DNA of 41,428 nt from Nemertoderma westbladi (GCA_032718475.1 JAUCBJ010004373.1:1-41428), one strand, 5' to 3'; positions 20,978 through 33,681 are shown, counted from the stretch's first letter. Notes: a model not told the origin generated them from the sequence alone. A program made the numbers and translations.

Positions 20978-23615
20978 TGATTACCATGGTGACGAGAGCG
21001 CGATAATTCCTCCATATTGAATGCCAGATTGAAGGCGTTCTACTCAGACGAATTTATTATTCTACACTATTATTTTCTTTTAACGATGATTAATTGTCGG
21101 AGATTCACTCTAACGGCATGGATTTCTGCCTTGAAATATAAATTTATTTGAAAATGGGAATATTATCTAAAAACTCAGTTGTTAGAAGAGGATCTACATA
21201 ATGTAGAAGTTTATACGGCGGGAGCAAATAGTTTTTACTTTTTATGGCGGGAATCGAGTAGTGTCAATTAGACGCAGCATATGCGTTAGGTTCGTTTGCG
21301 GTAAAGTTCGCCCACCACTTTCTTTCATTTTACCTCTGAAAACTGCAACTTGTACCGGTATGTCAACCCAACTTACGTTATTGGTACGAGTACTACTATA
21401 ATAGTAGGCCTTAAGAAACATTATGCATTCTGCCGCTACATTCAATGATAACTAACTATACCGGTAATTGAAATTTAGTGTTTCACATTTTATTTTTAAG
21501 AATTAGAACCCCTTTTTTAAATATTTATTTCCATTTTCGAATGAAATTACATACTATTATTACATACTCGTAATTTATCCTTAGCCGTGATAAGTTTACA
21601 GTGCTCGCCTCTATTAAAATTCTAGCTGACGCTCGGAATTTGTAACACCTTTCCCAGTAATCTTATAAAGTACAAGATTATAAGTTTTGAAGTAAATATA
21701 GTTTATTGTTCCAAAGATTTTGTTTTATCGTTTTTTCGATAGTTTCGGTTCAGAATAGAAGAATAAGAAACAAACAAGAGATGATGTTCGCTTAATACGA
21801 TTTATTGTTAACAATAAACCATTCCATGACCTTATTACTGTGGTTAATAACTCTGGTGAATAACCCCTAATACCTTCTTTATTTCTTAATCCGCCATTAT
21901 TAATTGTTAATTATTAATTGTTGTCTTTTTCATGACATTATTGATTAACACTTCCACGCAAATTCCATTATATTTGGTTTCCATAATTGTTCCATTGTAC
22001 TTCAATCCTATGATTCCACTGGATGGCCATTCCGATAATATTTTTGACACAATATTTTTAATTGTTTTGTTTACCATTTTAAATGATATACAGGTGCTTG
22101 TATTACTCAAATCAAATGAATTAATTGTCTGTAAGTTAGGACAATTTTTTGGATGTTGAGTTTAAATTCTACCGGTGCCGAAATATTAAACTACATTTTA
22201 CGATTTATAATGGCGTTTATGGTGCAGAGGTGAAAATTAGCAGACCCCAAAAAGTAATAATTATTTGCTAATGGACTGACAGTAATTAGTTGCTTGTCTA
22301 CTTCTATTATCGTGTTCTTCTTGTATCAATTGTTTATTTTTGTTTGTATTTGTATTAAATTTACTTTATAATTTACGTAGTTAATTAAACTGTAATTCTT
22401 GTAAATTGTATCATTCCTCACAAATTAACTGAAATTAGGCCTACTTCTTAAACATAAAAAGTATAATAACTGCGGTTCTGTAATGTATTATTGGTCGTTT
22501 TAAATCACATTGTCAATGTAATAAAAATTTGGATTTTGTAGAAAAAAAGCAGTTTTCATAGTTTCAAAACTAAAATAAGAAGTACGAAATTAATTATCTG
22601 ATTTTTCCCTGACGACGTAAACAGATAAACTTTCTAGGAAACGGTTTTAAGTTTAGGAGAAGTACTGTAGTAGGGGATAACGAAAACAATAGAGTCAAAC
22701 TTTATGGTTTATATAGTGAGGGACAATGATTGAGTGTGGGAGTTGTGCCCTGGCGAGTTCGTTTCCGTTTCGCTCTCGATCGGTTTTGAAAGCTCGAAAC
22801 TAGCTCAATGAGGTTATCCTGTTATAGAATTCAATTTTTTCTCGGATTGTTACTCAGTACTTTAACCAGTAAATTGGCGGTATATTCTCACTGTTTAGCC
22901 TACACCGGCTGACGGACGGACTAAACGACCGTTCCGTACCGTGCAGTTGTGAAGTAAAATAAATATGTATAAAATATATTCATATGATCCATATTACGTG
23001 AAAACACCTAAAAGTTGCCAAAAAGGTCCATAATAAAAAAAAATGTATAATTCTACTGGACGAAATTTTATAAAATATACAGTAGTGCATTTATGTTACT
23101 TTTAAATCTAACAAACAATATCAATATCCGACACCACACAGTATATAATGTATAATTTTGCTCTTAAGGGGTGGGGTCACCTTTTGGAGGCACCTTCACT
23201 TTTTGTATATTCATTGTAATTGTGCTGCATACTTGTGTCTTAGTTAGTTATTGATTTTCTTGGAAAATATTTAAATTTCCCGCTAATTTTATATAAAATG
23301 CTGCTGCAAAATGATGTTTAAATGCTGCTCCTACGTCATTTTTAAATCAAATTGTTATGAAATTTTGATCAGAGTGTTGTAACCAAAAAGTAAAAAAAAA
23401 TTAAAATTTTTTTAAATTATCGGCCCAAAACACAACAAAACACACTCAAAATTCTGTCTAGAAAAGTTTTATTGGTCAACAAGTCAAAACCATTGACAGA
23501 AACGGAGGAGTATAATTTTTGATTGGCTAAAAAGGCGAGAAATAAAAATTTAAGTAAAATGCATTTAGATAGAAATCTACCCGCGCAAAATTGTCGGTCT
23601 CTATGTGACTGTCAC
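20978..23615. other. Intergenic, 2.6 kb, no recognisable features
   Basis: AT-rich, with only short open frames on either strand that have no recognisable domains. I see no RNA gene or clear repeat. Confidence 0.5.
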
Positions 23616-23712
23616 TACACTGAAAAAATTGTTCGGCGGTTCTTTTTTTAACCTCTGGTATAAAATTTTCAACCGATGGTTGCTCTTTTAAAACCGCTGG
23701 TTACAAATTGGC

Positions 23713-23850
23713 ATATGCTAAAACGGTGGTTTAAATTTTCCCAAAGTGCAGTGTTACATTGAAACGGTGGTTTAAATTTTCCCAAACTGCAGTGTTACAT
23801 TGAAACGGTGGTTTAAATTTTCCCAAACTGCAGTGTTACATTGAAACGGT
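23713..23850. repeat. Left subterminal repeats, 41-bp unit x3
   Basis: GAAACGGTGGTTTAAATTTT followed by CCCAAACTGCAGTGTTACATT repeats about three times. It lies just inside the transposon left end and shares the GGTGGTTTAAA core with looser copies down to about 24060. Confidence 0.85.
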
Positions 23851-24995
23851 GGTTTTCCGGATTGTAATTGCTATCATAAAACAGAAACAGTGTTTGACTT
23901 AGGAATAAACGGCGGTTCATATTATTTGATACAAAGTAACCGGTGGTTTAAAACTTACATTAATCGATTGGTTGAAAAATACATATAACCGTTGATTTAA
24001 AACACAGTAAACGGTGGTTGAAAACTTAGAATAACCGGTGGTTTACAAAAATTAAAATCACAGTTTGTTTACAACACAGTAAACTGTAGTGATCAATAAC
24101 ATAATATCCAATCATGTAAACAATCTTAATACGTTTGTTAAGTACGTTTTTATGTAGCATGTTTTATCAGGTAAATATTTAACAATTGTTTAACATGTTT
24201 TACATTATTTATAACATAAATCAAGCATTCCCTTATATTTGTTGAATGCTACTATATCATGTTGAACAAAAATGTGTTATAAATTACAATGTATGTCTTA
24301 GGGATGTTTGAATAAACCGCCATAAGTTGACCGCTAATTCTGCAATTTGTTCATACTGTCATAGGCCTATCATAATTCAGTCATTTTTTGTGAAAGTACC
24401 ATTGCCATCCTGCGCTGTCCTGCAATCGCAGAATCGGTACCGGTACAATCCTGAAATTTGATTACAGTGATGCAGTGTATCACTGCCACTGGTACAGTAG
24501 TGGTACCGGTTGCCGGTAGTACAGAACAGTAGTACAGTACTGCTGTAGTAGGGCTGTGTAGGGTAGTGTACTCTTTTTGTTTTGTAGTTGTACCGGTACT
24601 ATTTCTGTATTTCTTGGATTGTAGCTATATCTGTGTGTATATTACTGTATTATGAGTACGGTATATTATATTTCTGTATTTGTTTATTATTTTGGTTTGG
24701 TTAGGCCTTGCGGATGCAGCTATGCGGTTGGTTAGTTCTGTAGTTCAGTAGTTGGGTTGGCCAGGCCTTAACCCTAATTAAAACTGTCACATAGGCCAGT
24801 AGGCGTAACCGGGTGGTGAATTTTTAGGGGGGTCAGGGGTGGAAATTCTCTGCTACACCAGTACCTACCGGTGTACCTACCAGTATCCGAGACCCGACAC
24901 AACTTTAGGAGTAGGAAGGCCAATAAACGAAAGTTGTCCTCAACACCATCAACAGCTGCTAACGATAAAGCCGGTACTGAGGTACAGTTGCCTAG

Positions 24996-25619
24996 AGTAA
25001 AAGTTTAGATCAGGTTTCAGACATATCGCCATTGGATATAGCTAAAGTTAATCTCAAGGAGCCAGATGCAAAAGTGACCGAACGGAAAGTAATAAATCGT
25101 CCTCCTTTGCTCTGCTTATCGGATGATGATAATATAGCTGAGGGATTGGAGATAGTCCCACATCCACGAGGTGCAAAGAGGAAAGTAAGCATTTTTGATT
25201 CTTCTTCTGATGATGAATCCTCGGAATTATCTTATGGATCTAAATCGTCTAGTACCTGCAGTGGTCCATCTGATAGTCGAGATGAGGGTGACTATGTTGG
25301 TGAGTTGGTTTGGGCGCGGCAACGTATAACAAAACCATTCTGGCCTGCCCGAACTGAAAGAGCTCCAGAGGGTTCCGCAATGCCCAAGCCAAAGCATCCA
25401 GGGGACAACTTCAAGTGGATTTACTTCTTTGGTTCTAGCAATTTCTCATGGATTAAAGACACTGGGGAATACATTGTTCCATATTTTGAAAATCGCGAGC
25501 AGCATGGGAAAAGGAAGGCTTCGTCTACAGTCAAATTTCTAAAGGGACTTGATGACATTGATGAAGAATATACCGCAATGTCTGTTAGGAAAAATGATTG
25601 TCCATATCAGGAAGAGTGA
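24996..25619 (+). CDS. PWWP-domain protein within the transposon (5' end unresolved)
   Basis: Open frame from 24996 to the TGA at 25617, about 207 codons. Counting from 25032, residues 30-86 are acidic/Ser-rich with a basic GAKRKV patch, and residues 88-180 form a PWWP domain: GELVWARQ, PFWPAR (the PWWP signature position), then KWIYFFGSSNFSWI and YIVPY, followed by a helical Lys/Glu-rich tail. PWWP domains bind methylated H3K36 nucleosomes and DNA. No ATG precedes the domain in this frame. The adjoining frame upstream (about 24898-25007) also reads like coding sequence (RKANKRKLSSTPSTAANDKA), so either a missed exon junction (for example an acceptor at 25012-25013 or 25019-25020) or a frameshift is needed. 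AATAAA follows at 25737-25742. Whether it is active or decayed is unknown. Confidence 0.7.
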   Translation, partial: SKSLDQVSDISPLDIAKVNLKEPDAKVTERKVINRPPLLCLSDDDNIAEGLEIVPHPRGAKRKVSIFDSSSDDESSELSYGSKSSSTCSGPSDSRDEGDYVGELVWARQRITKPFWPARTERAPEGSAMPKPKHPGDNFKWIYFFGSSNFSWIKDTGEYIVPYFENREQHGKRKASSTVKFLKGLDDIDEEYTAMSVRKNDCPYQEE

Positions 25620-25739
25620 ATGGTTCAATACATTATCATTTAGGATTTAGGAAACTGTAAATTCATTTATTCAATAATTTGATTATCATTTATATTTGAT
25701 AAACATATTTGATATTTGATATTATATTTGATATTCAAT

Positions 25740-26340
25740 AAACCATTTATTTGAAATCTAAAACACCGACTTGATCCTCATTTGAAACCTGAAACACCGG
25801 TTGATCTTAAATTAACCACAGGTTAAACCATGTATTTGAAACCCGAAACACCGGTTGATCTTAAATTAACCACAGGTTAAACCATATATTTGAAACCTGA
25901 AACAACGGTTGATCCACATTAAACGCAGGTTTAACCATTTATTTTGAAAAAAAACACCGGTTGATCTTAAATTAACCACAGGTTAAACCATATATTTGAA
26001 ACCCGAAACACCGGTTGATCTTAAATTAACCACAGGTTAAACCATATATTTGAAACCCGAAACACCGGTTGATCTTAAATTAACCACAGGTTAACCATAT
26101 ATTTGAAACCTGAAACAACGGTTGATCCACATTAAACGCAGGTTTAACCATTTATTTTGAAAAAAAACACCGGTTGATCTTAAATTAACCACAGGTTAAA
26201 CCATATATTTGAAACCCGAAACACCGGTTGATCTTAAATTAACCACAGGTTAAACCATATATTTGAAACCTGAAACACCGGTTGATCTTAAATTAACCAC
26301 AGGTTAAATCATTTATTTGAAACCTGAAACACCATTGAAC
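25740..26340. repeat. Right subterminal repeats, about 54-bp unit, ~10 copies
   Basis: Units of AAACACCGGTTGATCTTAAA plus TTAACCACAGGTTAAACCAT plus ATATTTGAAACCCG. A variant (ACAACGGTTGATCCACATTA, then a GAAAAAAAACACC block) recurs near 25903 and 26107, showing duplication of a multi-unit block. The GGTT/AACC cores mirror those at the left end in inverted orientation. Confidence 0.85.
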
Positions 26341-26540
26341 TTAAGCACAACCACTGGTTGTTATACGAAAAACAACCTGAGGTTTAATTTATAAAATTTA
26401 ACCACAGGTTATCTTTGAATCGATAAACCTCTGGTTCCTCGAATTAACCGCAGGTCAAAAATTCACCAAATTAACCTGGGGTTATTTTCGAAAACCAGAG
26501 GTTTTTTAAAAAAGAACCACTGGTACGATTTTTCAGTGTA

Positions 26541-26850
26541 TGTAATAATTAAAATGGACGTTTATGACTTATTAAAGAAGTAGACAGCTGAAGTTTCGCT
26601 ATGGGGTTTTCGTGGTAGGTGATTTCATTTATGATGTCAGTTTTCATGTTTGGCAAAATCGATTCTGTCGGTCGGGTCTGTGGTTTGTACGTCAAATATA
26701 ATAAAACAAATACACGACCTATAGCTAAAATTGTTTTTGAGGGTTTTTGAGGTCCCTGATTTCATATCAGTTTTGACCCCACCCCCCCCCCCCCCCCCAC
26801 CCTCCCCTCTTACGATTCCCAGCATTATACATCTATTAATTTGAAATCAA
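26541..26850. other. Intergenic with poly-C tract (about 26778-26807)
   Basis: Apart from a C-rich run (CCCCACCCCCCCCCCC type), I see nothing recognisable. Confidence 0.5.
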
Positions 26851-26856
26851 TAAAGT

Positions 26857-27060
26857 TCCCTCAGAACTACTACCTAGCATTTAGAGCAAATTCTTACATT
26901 TATCTTATAGTACCTGTAGTTTGGTTTGGTGCGTATTCCTTGTGGTAGTTGGTTTGGGTTATGTAGCAACTAAAATCGATTTGGTATTTCATTTATTTAA
27001 TGGGCTGTAGACCCTATGAGTTCTAACCGTGGCCCTAAATGCTAGGTAGTATCTGAGGGA
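26857..27060. repeat. Inverted repeat pair (about 28-bp arms)
   Basis: CCCTCAGAACTACTACCTAG plus CATTTAGA (left) pairs with TAAATGCTAGGTAGTATCTG plus AGGG (right, 27034-27060). Probably the ends of a ~200-bp non-autonomous element, adjacent to a second such pair. Confidence 0.6.
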
Positions 27061-27064
27061 ATCG

Positions 27065-27287
27065 CCCATGTGAAGAATACCAGGATTTCACTTTTCGGTC
27101 GACTTTTTATTAGAATTTTATATATGAAGATTTTTTATTTTTTTTAAATTTATCTTTATTAAGTGTTTTATAGCACTTATTTCTGTCTTATAACCTGTAC
27201 ATATACTAATTCGTTTATTGTTTTGGTTTGATTCAGCCCTTCTGTATCCTGTGTTTTTGGTTGAAAACCTGGTATTCTTCACATGGG
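27065..27287. mobile_element. Small inverted-repeat element (about 223 bp)
   Basis: CCCATGTGAAGAATACCAGG at 27065-27084 is the reverse complement of CCTGGTATTCTTCACATGGG at 27268-27287, a perfect 20-bp terminal inverted repeat. No coding content. MITE-like. Confidence 0.65.
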
Positions 27288-28212
27288 GGTAACTGCAAAG
27301 TGAAATATAACGGCAGAAAGTCTGGTATTCAAATAAGAACAATAAGTCGGTTTCGTTGCGAATTTGTTAGTGGGCCTTAACACATGAAAGCAATAATTCA
27401 CGGTCCAGTCATCAATGCAGAAGATTAGTGAACCTGCCAAAACCAATTGATCATTATATATAATTGTATCAATAGAAATTGCAAAATGAAAAACGTTTGT
27501 TACCATCGTTACGTAAGCTCTAATAATATATTCACTCTAGTGATACAATCATTTTTAAGTTATAGCCAGTGTGTAGGTCTAATTCTTTCTTATGGTCTCG
27601 GATAATTGAATCTGAATTCTTTCTTGCTTTTTTGAGAAAATTATTATTGAAATAATAATTAGTTCTAATGTAATTAATTCTGCCTTCCTCGAAGGCATTA
27701 TGAGTAGCCTAATAATATTGCTCCAGCTACAAGTTGATGCAAACCACCCCAAAAATCAAAATATATTAGAATTAACTGTTTACCCTAATTAATAAATTAA
27801 TGCCCATCTGATCATATGACAGGGAGACCTGATCCAAGGCAATCTGCCTGACTTATTGCGCCAGCACGAGTCATTGGCGCAAAATGAGAGCAAATACCAA
27901 ACTATGTGTTGTGTTTAGTGGTTTTAAAAAATAATTTATTAATTTCTAACAAAAAATGAATGAAAGTTTTTCATTTGAGGTCAATTTTCCCCACTATATA
28001 TCTGCCTTTATTTCCCATGTGTACTCCAATCATTGTATCTTCCCTCTCCCTTTAATCTAACTTACTACTACTACTGTACTAGGCTGAACGGGCTCGGGCA
28101 TTGGAAATGAGAAGAATAATGAATAATTAGACCGAGATAGTTAGCAGCATGCGGTTCGAGATGCTACATATGTTGCAACACGTAAGGCCGAGAGCATTTC
28201 TAACAACTTTTT
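27288..28212. other. Intergenic, no recognisable features
   Basis: AT-rich with only short open frames. I see no gene or RNA signal. Confidence 0.5.
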
Positions 28213-28304
28213 ATATTTATTATAGGAAGGGATCTGGGTCTTAACCTCGAATGATAATAAGTTTATTTTACCGATAATTTTACCTTCCTATAATAAATAT
28301 ATAA
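28213..28304. repeat. Inverted repeat near the 61-bp array
   Basis: TATTTATTATAGGAAGG on the left pairs with CCTTCCTATAATAAATA on the right around a ~50-base loop, about 25 bp before the 61-bp array starts. Confidence 0.65.
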
Positions 28305-28330
28305 TAACAAACATCTCGAAAAATACAGCT

Positions 28331-31300
28331 TGCCAACACATTGTTACTAACAACTTTGTCTCACACATCCCTGTTCTGTAGCTTCCGTTCTTGCCAACAC
28401 ATTGTTACTAACAACTTTGTCTCACATCCCTGTTCTGTAGCCTCCGTTCTTGCCAACACATTGTTACTAACAACTTTGTCTCACATCCCTGTTCTGTAGC
28501 CTCCGTTCTTGCCAACACATTGTTACTAACAACTTTGTCTCACACATCCCTGTTCTGTAGCCTCCGTTCTTGCCAACACATTGTTACTAACAACTTTGTC
28601 TCACACATCCCTGTTCTGTAGCTTCCGTTCTTGCCAACACATTGTTACTAACAACTTTGTCTCACATCCCTGTTCTGTAGCCTCCGTTCTTGCCAACACA
28701 TTGTTACTAACAACTTTGTCTCACACATCCCTGTTCTGTAGCCTCCGTTCTTGCCAACACATTGTTACTAACAACTTTGTCTCACACATCCCTGTTCTGT
28801 AGCCTCCGTTCTTGCCAACACATTGTTACTAACAACTTTGTCTCACACATCCCTGTTCTGTAGCCTCCGTTCTTGCCAACACATTGTTACTAACAACTTT
28901 GTCTCACACATCCCTGTTCTGTAGCCTCCGTTCTTGCCAACACATTGTTACTAACAACTTTGTCTCACACATCCCTGTTCTGTAGCCTCCGTTCTTGCCA
29001 ACACATTGTTACTAACAACTTTGTCTCACACATCCCTGTTCTGTAGCCTCCGTTCTTGCCAACACATTGTTACTAACAACTTTGTCTCACACATCCCTGT
29101 TCTGTAGCCTCCGTTCTTGCCAACACATTGTTACTAACAACTTTGTCTCACACATCCCTGTTCTGTAGCCTCCGTTCTTGCCAACACATTGTTACTAACA
29201 ACTTTGTCTCACACATCCCTGTTCTGTAGCCTCCGTTCTTGCCAACACATTGTTACTAACAACTTTGTCTCACACATCCCTGTTCTGTAGCCTCCGTTCT
29301 TGCCAACACATTGTTACTAACAACTTTGTCTCACACATCCCTGTTCTGTAGCCTCCGTTCTTGCCAACACATTGTTACTAACAACTTTGTCTCACACATC
29401 CCTGTTCTGTAGCCTCCGTTCTTGCCAACACATTGTTACTAACAACTTTGTCTCACACATCCCTGTTCTGTAGCCTCCGTTCTTGCCAACACATTGTTAC
29501 TAACAACTTTGTCTCACACATCCCTGTTCTGTAGCCTCCGTTCTTGCCAACACATTGTTACTAACAACTTTGTCTCCACATCCCTGTTCTGTAGCCTCCG
29601 TTCTTGCCAACACATTGTTACTAACAACTTTGTCTCACACATCCCTGTTCTGTAGCCTCCGTTCTTGCCAACACATTGTTACTAACAACTTTGTCTCACA
29701 CATCCCTGTTCTGTAGCCTCCGTTCTTGCCAACACATTGTTACTAACAACTTTGTCTCACATCCCTGTTCTGTAGACTCCGTTCTTGCCAACACATTGTT
29801 ACTAACAACTTTGTCTCACACATCCCTGTTCTGTAGCCTCCGTTCTTGCCAACACATTGTTACTAACAACTTTGTCTCACACATCCCTGTTCTGTAGACT
29901 CCGTTCTTGCCAACACATTGTTACTAACAACTTTGTCTCACACATCCCTGTTCTGTAGCCTCCGTTCTTGCCAACACATTGTTACTAACAACTTTGTCTC
30001 ACACATCCCTGTTCTGTAGACTCCGTTCTTGCCAACACATTGTTACTAACAACTTTGTCTCACACATCCCTGTTCTGTAGACTCCGTTCTTGCCAACACA
30101 TTGTTACTAACAACTTTGTCTCACACATCCCTGTTCTGTAGCCTCCGTTCTTGCCAACACATTGTTACTAACAACTTTGTCTCACACATCCCTGTTCTGT
30201 AGCTTCCGTTCTTGCCAACACATTGTTACTAACAACTTTGTCTCACACATCCCTGTTCTGTAGCCTCCGTTCTTGCCAACACATTGTTACTAACAACTTT
30301 GTCTCACACATCCGTGGTCGGCGTCTACCGTCCCCATAGCCAACACATTGTTACTAACAACTTTGTCTCACACATCCCTGTTCTGTAGCCTCCGTTCTTG
30401 CCAACACATTGTTACTAACAACTTTGTCTCACACATCCCTGTTCTGTAGACTCCGTTCTTGCCAACACATTGTTACTAACAACTTTGTCTCACACATCGG
30501 GCGGCGTCTACCGACCCCATAGCCAACACATTGTTACTAACAACTTTGTCTCACACATCCCTGTTCTGTAGCCTCCGTTCTTGCCAACACATTGTTACTA
30601 ACAACTTTGTCTCACACATCCCTGTTCTGTAGCCTCCGTTCTTGCCAACACATTGTTACTAACAACTTTGTCTCACACATCGCTATTCTGTAGCTTCCGT
30701 TCTTGCCAACACATTGTTACTAACAACTTTGTCTCACACATCCCTGTTCTGTAGCCTCCGTTCTTGCCAACACATTGTTACTAACAACTTTGTCTCACAC
30801 ATCCCTGTTCTGTAGCTTCCGTTCTTGCCAACACATTGTTACTAACAACTTTGTCTCACACATCCCTGTTCTGTAGCTTCCGTTCTTGCCAACACATTGT
30901 TACTAACAACTTTGTCTCACACATCCCTGTTCTGTAGCCTCCGTTCTTGCCAACACATTGTTACTAACAACTTTGTCTCACACATCCCTGTTCTGTAGCT
31001 TCCGTTCTTGCCAACACATTGTTACTAACAACTTTGTCTCACACATCCCTGTTCTGTAGCCTCCGTTCTTGCCAACACATTGTTACTAACAACTTTGTCT
31101 CACACATCCCTGTTCTGTAGCCTCCGTTCTTGCCAACACATTGTTACTAACAACTTTGTCTCACACATCCCTGTTCTGTAGCTTCCGTTCTTGCCAACAC
31201 ATTGTTACTAACAACTTTGTCTCACACATCCCTGTTCTGTAGCCTCCGTTCTTGCCAACACATTGTTACTAACAACTTGCCAATACATTGTTACTAACAA

Positions 31301-33681
31301 CTTTGTCTCACACATCCCTGTTCTGTAGCCTCCGTTCTTGCCAACACATTGTTACTAACAACTTTGTCTCACACATCCCTGTTCTGTAGCTTCCGTTCTT
31401 GCCAACACATTGTTACTAACAACTTTGTCTCACACATCCCTGTTCTGTAGCCTCCGTTCTTGCCAACACATTGTTACTAACAACTTTGTCTCACACATCC
31501 CTGTTCTGTAGCCTCCGTTCTTGCCAACACATTGTTACTAACAACTTTGTCTCACACATCCCTGTTCTGTAGCCTCCGTTCTTGCCAACACATTGTTACT
31601 AACAACTTTGTCTCACACATCCCTGTTCTGTAGCCTCCGTTCTTGCCAACACATTGTTACTAACAACTTTGTCTCACACATCCCTGTTCTGTAGCCTCCG
31701 TTCTTGCCAACACATTGTTACTAACAACTTTGTCTCACACATCCCTGTTCTGTAGCCTCCGTTCTTGCCAACACATTGTTACTAACAACTTTGTCTCACA
31801 CATCCCTGTTCTGTAGCCTCCGTTCTTGCCAACACATTGTTACTAACAACTTTGTCTCACACATCCCTGTTCTGTAGCCTCCGTTCTTGCCAACACATTG
31901 TTACTAACAACTTTGTCTCACACATCCCTGTTCTGTAGCCTCCGTTCTTGCCAACACATTGTTACTAACAACTTTGTCTCACACATCCCTGTTCTGTAGC
32001 CTCCGTTCTTGCCAACACATTGTTACTAACAACTTTGTCTCACACATCCCTGTTCTGTAGCCTCCGTTCTTGCCAACACATTGTTACTAACAACTTTGTC
32101 TCACACATCCCTGTTCTGTAGCCTCCGTTCTTGCCAACACATTGTTACTAACAACTTTGTCTCACACATCCCTGTTCTGTAGCCTCCGTTCTTGCCAACA
32201 CATTGTTACTAACAACTTTGTCTCACACATCCCTGTTCTGTAGCCTCCGTTCTTGCCAACACATTGTTACTAACAACTTTGTCTCACACATCCCTGTTCT
32301 GTAGCCTCCGTTCTTGCCAACACATTGTTACTAACAACTTTGTCTCACACATCCCTGTTCTGTAGCCTCCGTTCTTGCCAACACATTGTTACTAACAACT
32401 TTGTCTCACACATCCCTGTTCTGTAGCCTCCGTTCTTGCCAACACATTGTTACTAACAACTTTGTCTCACACATCCCTGTTCTGTAGCCTCCGTTCTTGC
32501 CAACACATTGTTACTAACAACTTTGTCTCACACATCCCTGTTCTGTAGACTCCGTTCTTGCCAACACATTGTTACTAACAACTTTGTCTCACACATCCCT
32601 GTTCTGTAGCCTCCGTTCTTGCCAACACATTGATACTAACAACTTTGTCTCACACATCCCTGTTCTGTAGCCGCCGTTCTTGCCAACACATTGTTACTAA
32701 CAACTTTGTCTCACACATCCCTGTTCTGTAGCCTCCGTTCTTGCCAACACATTGTTACTAACAACTTTGTCTCACACATCCCTGTTCTGTAGCCGCCGTT
32801 CTTGCCAACACATTGTTACTAACAACTTTGTCTCACACATCCCTGTTCTGTAGACTCCGTTCTTGCCAACACATTGTTACTAACAACTTTGTCTCACACA
32901 TCCCTGTTCTGTAGCCTCCGTTCTTGCCAACACATTGTTACTAACAACTTGGTCTCACACATCGCTGTTCTGTAGCCTCCGTTCTTGCCAACACATTGTT
33001 ACTAACAACTTTGTCTCACACATCCCTGTTCTGTAGACTCCGTTCTTGCCAACACATTGTTACTAACAACTTTGTCTCACACATCCCTGTTCTGTAGCTT
33101 CCGTTCTTGCCAACACATTGTTACTAACAACTTTGTCTCACACATCCCTGTTCTGTAGCTTCCGTTCTTGCCAACACATTGTTACTAACAACTTTGTCTC
33201 ACACATCCCTGTTCTGTAGCTTCCGTTCTTGCCAACACATTGTTACTAACAACTTTGTCTCACACATCCCTGTTCTGTAGCCGCCGTTCTTGCCAACACA
33301 TTGTTACTAACAACTTTGTCTCACACATCCCTGTTCTGTAGCCTCCGTTCTTGCCAACACATTGTTACTAACAACTTTGTCTCACACAGCCCTGTTCTGT
33401 AGCCTCCGTTCTTGCCAACACATTGTTACTAACAACTTTGTCTCACACATCCCTGTTCTGTAGACTCCGTTCTTGCCAACACATTGTTACTAACAACTTT
33501 GTCTCACACATCCCTGTTCTGTAGCCTCCGTTCTTGCCAACACATTGTTACTAACAACTTGCCAACACATTGTTACTAACAACTTTGTCTCACACATCCC
33601 TGTTCTGTAGCCTCCGTTCTTGCCAACACATTGTTACTAACAACTTTGTCTCACACATCCCTGTTCTGTAGCCTCCGTTCT
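28331..33681. repeat. 61-bp minisatellite, about 88 copies (5.35 kb)
   Basis: The unit is CTTGCCAACACATTGTTACT, AACAACTTTGTCTCACACAT, CCCTGTTCTGTAGCCTCCGT, T. Units of 59 bp lacking one CA (CTCACATCCC) cluster at the left edge (28400-28700) and occur again near 29760. The site TAGCCTCCG varies to TAGCTTCCG, TAGACTCCG or TAGCCGCCG. Two units (near 30312 and 30498) have the CCTGTTCTGTAG segment replaced by a GGCGTCTACCG-containing sequence. Two truncated joins (ACAACTTGCCAA) occur near 31274 and 33558. No coding capacity. Confidence 0.97.

Larger units (their letters stand above)
23618..26538. mobile_element. TA-flanked inverted-repeat DNA transposon carrying a PWWP gene, 2921 bp
   Basis: The left end CACTGAAAAAATTGTTCGGC, continuing GGTTCTTTTTTTAACCTCTGG, matches the reverse complement of the right end (CACTGAAAAATCGTACCAGT, continuing GGTTCTTTTTTAAAAAACCTCTGG). 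Terminal repeats are about 45 bp and imperfect. TA flanks both ends (23616-23617 and 26539-26540). Subterminal regions contain many AACCNNNGGTT-type motifs, read as AACCGGTGGTTTAAA on the left and as AACCACAGGTTAAACC on the right. CACTG ends with dense subterminal repeats recall CACTA/EnSpm elements; the TA flank would also fit Tc1/mariner. No transposase is visible; the recognisable coding content is a PWWP-domain protein. Confidence 0.7.

Noticed and set aside
21907-22159. Two opposite ~70-codon frames
   Set aside because: They are complementary shadows of one AT-rich segment without domain or splice support.
28581-29897. Repeated 73-codon frames in the 61-bp array
   Set aside because: They appear only where 59-bp units shift the frame, and are identical to each other because of the repeat.
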